NCBI GenBank assembly: GCA_947089135.1
Contig: CAMUJF010000017.1
Location: forward strand, 1-59,781
Direction of reading: 5' to 3'
Source: an uncultured Clostridia bacterium
Lineage (GTDB): Bacteria; Bacillota; Clostridia; Oscillospirales; Ruminococcaceae
Length of the DNA: 59,781 nucleotides
In this document: in pieces, positions 59,345 to 59,781 of the stretch
Position numbering within the stretch: the first letter of the stretch is position 1
Layout: each line of letters starts with the position of its first letter
Program-made: the position numbers and the translations under genes
The notes under the pieces: generated by a model
What the model was told of the DNA's origin: nothing
The model's database searches: none
What the model saw: only the letters and a program-made list of their open reading frames with translations

Positions 59345-59781
59345 ATGTACGAGATGAACAGGCAAATCCAGATGATCGTTGATGAGATCGAAAGGTGTAT
59401 TGAACAGCGCAGCAATGAAGAGTTGACGCTGCTGACGCTTTCCCGAAAGCTGGGATATTCCGAATTTTATGTTGCGAGAAAATTCAAAGAAATATCCGGT
59501 ATGAATTTCAAGGATTATCTGCGGCGCAGAAAATTAGCTTTTGCGCTGAAAGACATAAGGGACAGCAAAAGGGGTATTCTGGACATTGCTCTCGATTACG
59601 GCTTTTCGACCCACGAGGCATTTACCCGTTCGTTCAAAGCGATGTACGGGATAACGCCTGGCGAATATCGTAAAAAACCTATACCGCTTGTTCTCCGTAC
59701 AAAGCTCTGTCCGTTCGACCGCTACTTTTTAGAGCCTGTTCAGAATCTTTTTAAAATAATACGAATAAAAGCAATGGAGAA
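59345..59781 (+). CDS. AraC-family transcriptional regulator, partial (3' end outside window)
   Basis: About 145 residues are visible. The start ATG at 59345 follows AGAGGT. The DNA-binding domain is at the N-terminus: two helix-turn-helix units in LTLLTLSRKLGYSEFYVARK and GILDIALDYGFSTHEAFTRS, with the family ending YGITPGEYRK. After it the chain continues (LVLRTKLCPFDRY), so a C-terminal effector domain is likely, like Rob/BltR-type regulators. It is divergent from nifJ; whether it controls that gene is unknown. Confidence 0.9.
   Translation, partial: MYEMNRQIQMIVDEIERCIEQRSNEELTLLTLSRKLGYSEFYVARKFKEISGMNFKDYLRRRKLAFALKDIRDSKRGILDIALDYGFSTHEAFTRSFKAMYGITPGEYRKKPIPLVLRTKLCPFDRYFLEPVQNLFKIIRIKAME

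Noticed and set aside
1..59781. tRNA, rRNA, tmRNA or RNase P genes
   Set aside because: I looked for conserved tRNA TTCRA loops, rRNA cores and tmRNA ends by eye and found none that fold correctly; a tRNAscan-SE and Infernal run would settle this.

Overview
The window reads as a chromosomal segment of a low-to-mid G+C Firmicute of class Clostridia, most like Ruminococcus and relatives (Oscillospiraceae). Pointers are RNase Y and RNase J, T-box leaders, spoVS, a Bce-type antibiotic-sensing operon, pyruvate:ferredoxin oxidoreductase as the large central-metabolism enzyme, consensus sigma-A promoters (often with an extended -10) and strong Shine-Dalgarno sites. No rRNA, tRNA, CRISPR array or intact transposase was found. 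Family names come from reading the translated sequence, not from a database search.

0-9 kb (minus strand): a six-gene sugar ABC-transport operon. It has a very large binding protein with two extra beta-sandwich-like domains, two permeases, an NHL/TPR membrane protein, a Yip1-like protein and a DUF5696-like protein cut by the window edge. No ATPase is encoded. 9.3-13.5 kb: a cell-wall-anchored surface protein, a compact type I toxin-antitoxin locus (31-aa holin-like toxin with a convergent small RNA), and an O-antigen-ligase-like membrane protein. 13.6-19.7 kb: rny with a long leader, a threonine T-box ahead of a hypothetical gene and thrS, and an epimerase. 19.9-29 kb: a radical SAM protein, lipoproteins, a degenerate kinase-like protein, a cysteine T-box with cysE-cysS, and small secreted or zinc-ribbon proteins. 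29-32 kb: a nucleotidyltransferase fused to a degenerate phosphomannomutase, then a dense hairpin array.

32-44 kb (plus strand) is housekeeping: RNase J, a 44-aa ORF with terminator, gdpP-rplI-tfoX-like-dnaB-tilS-hpt-ftsH, then ymdB and spoVS. 44-47.5 kb (minus strand): a frameshifted DUF4870-like gene and the serine operon serC-DUF6440-small ORF-serA. 47.8-48.4 kb: tspO. 48.4-55.3 kb is accessory DNA: a recombinase-tail fossil, an antitoxin gene cut off by a repeat, and a Bce-type two-component/ABC module plus a peptidoglycan glycosyltransferase, lying between two copies of a multi-hairpin repeat. 55.4-59.8 kb: pyruvate:ferredoxin oxidoreductase and the start of an AraC-type regulator.

The most unusual signal is a dispersed, MITE-like multi-hairpin element at about 20.9, 31.5, 31.8, 48.9 and 55.2 kb. 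Its stems change sequence between copies by paired, compensatory substitutions. Two copies have terminal inverted repeats, and their facing ends form a perfect 20-bp inverted pair around the bce module.
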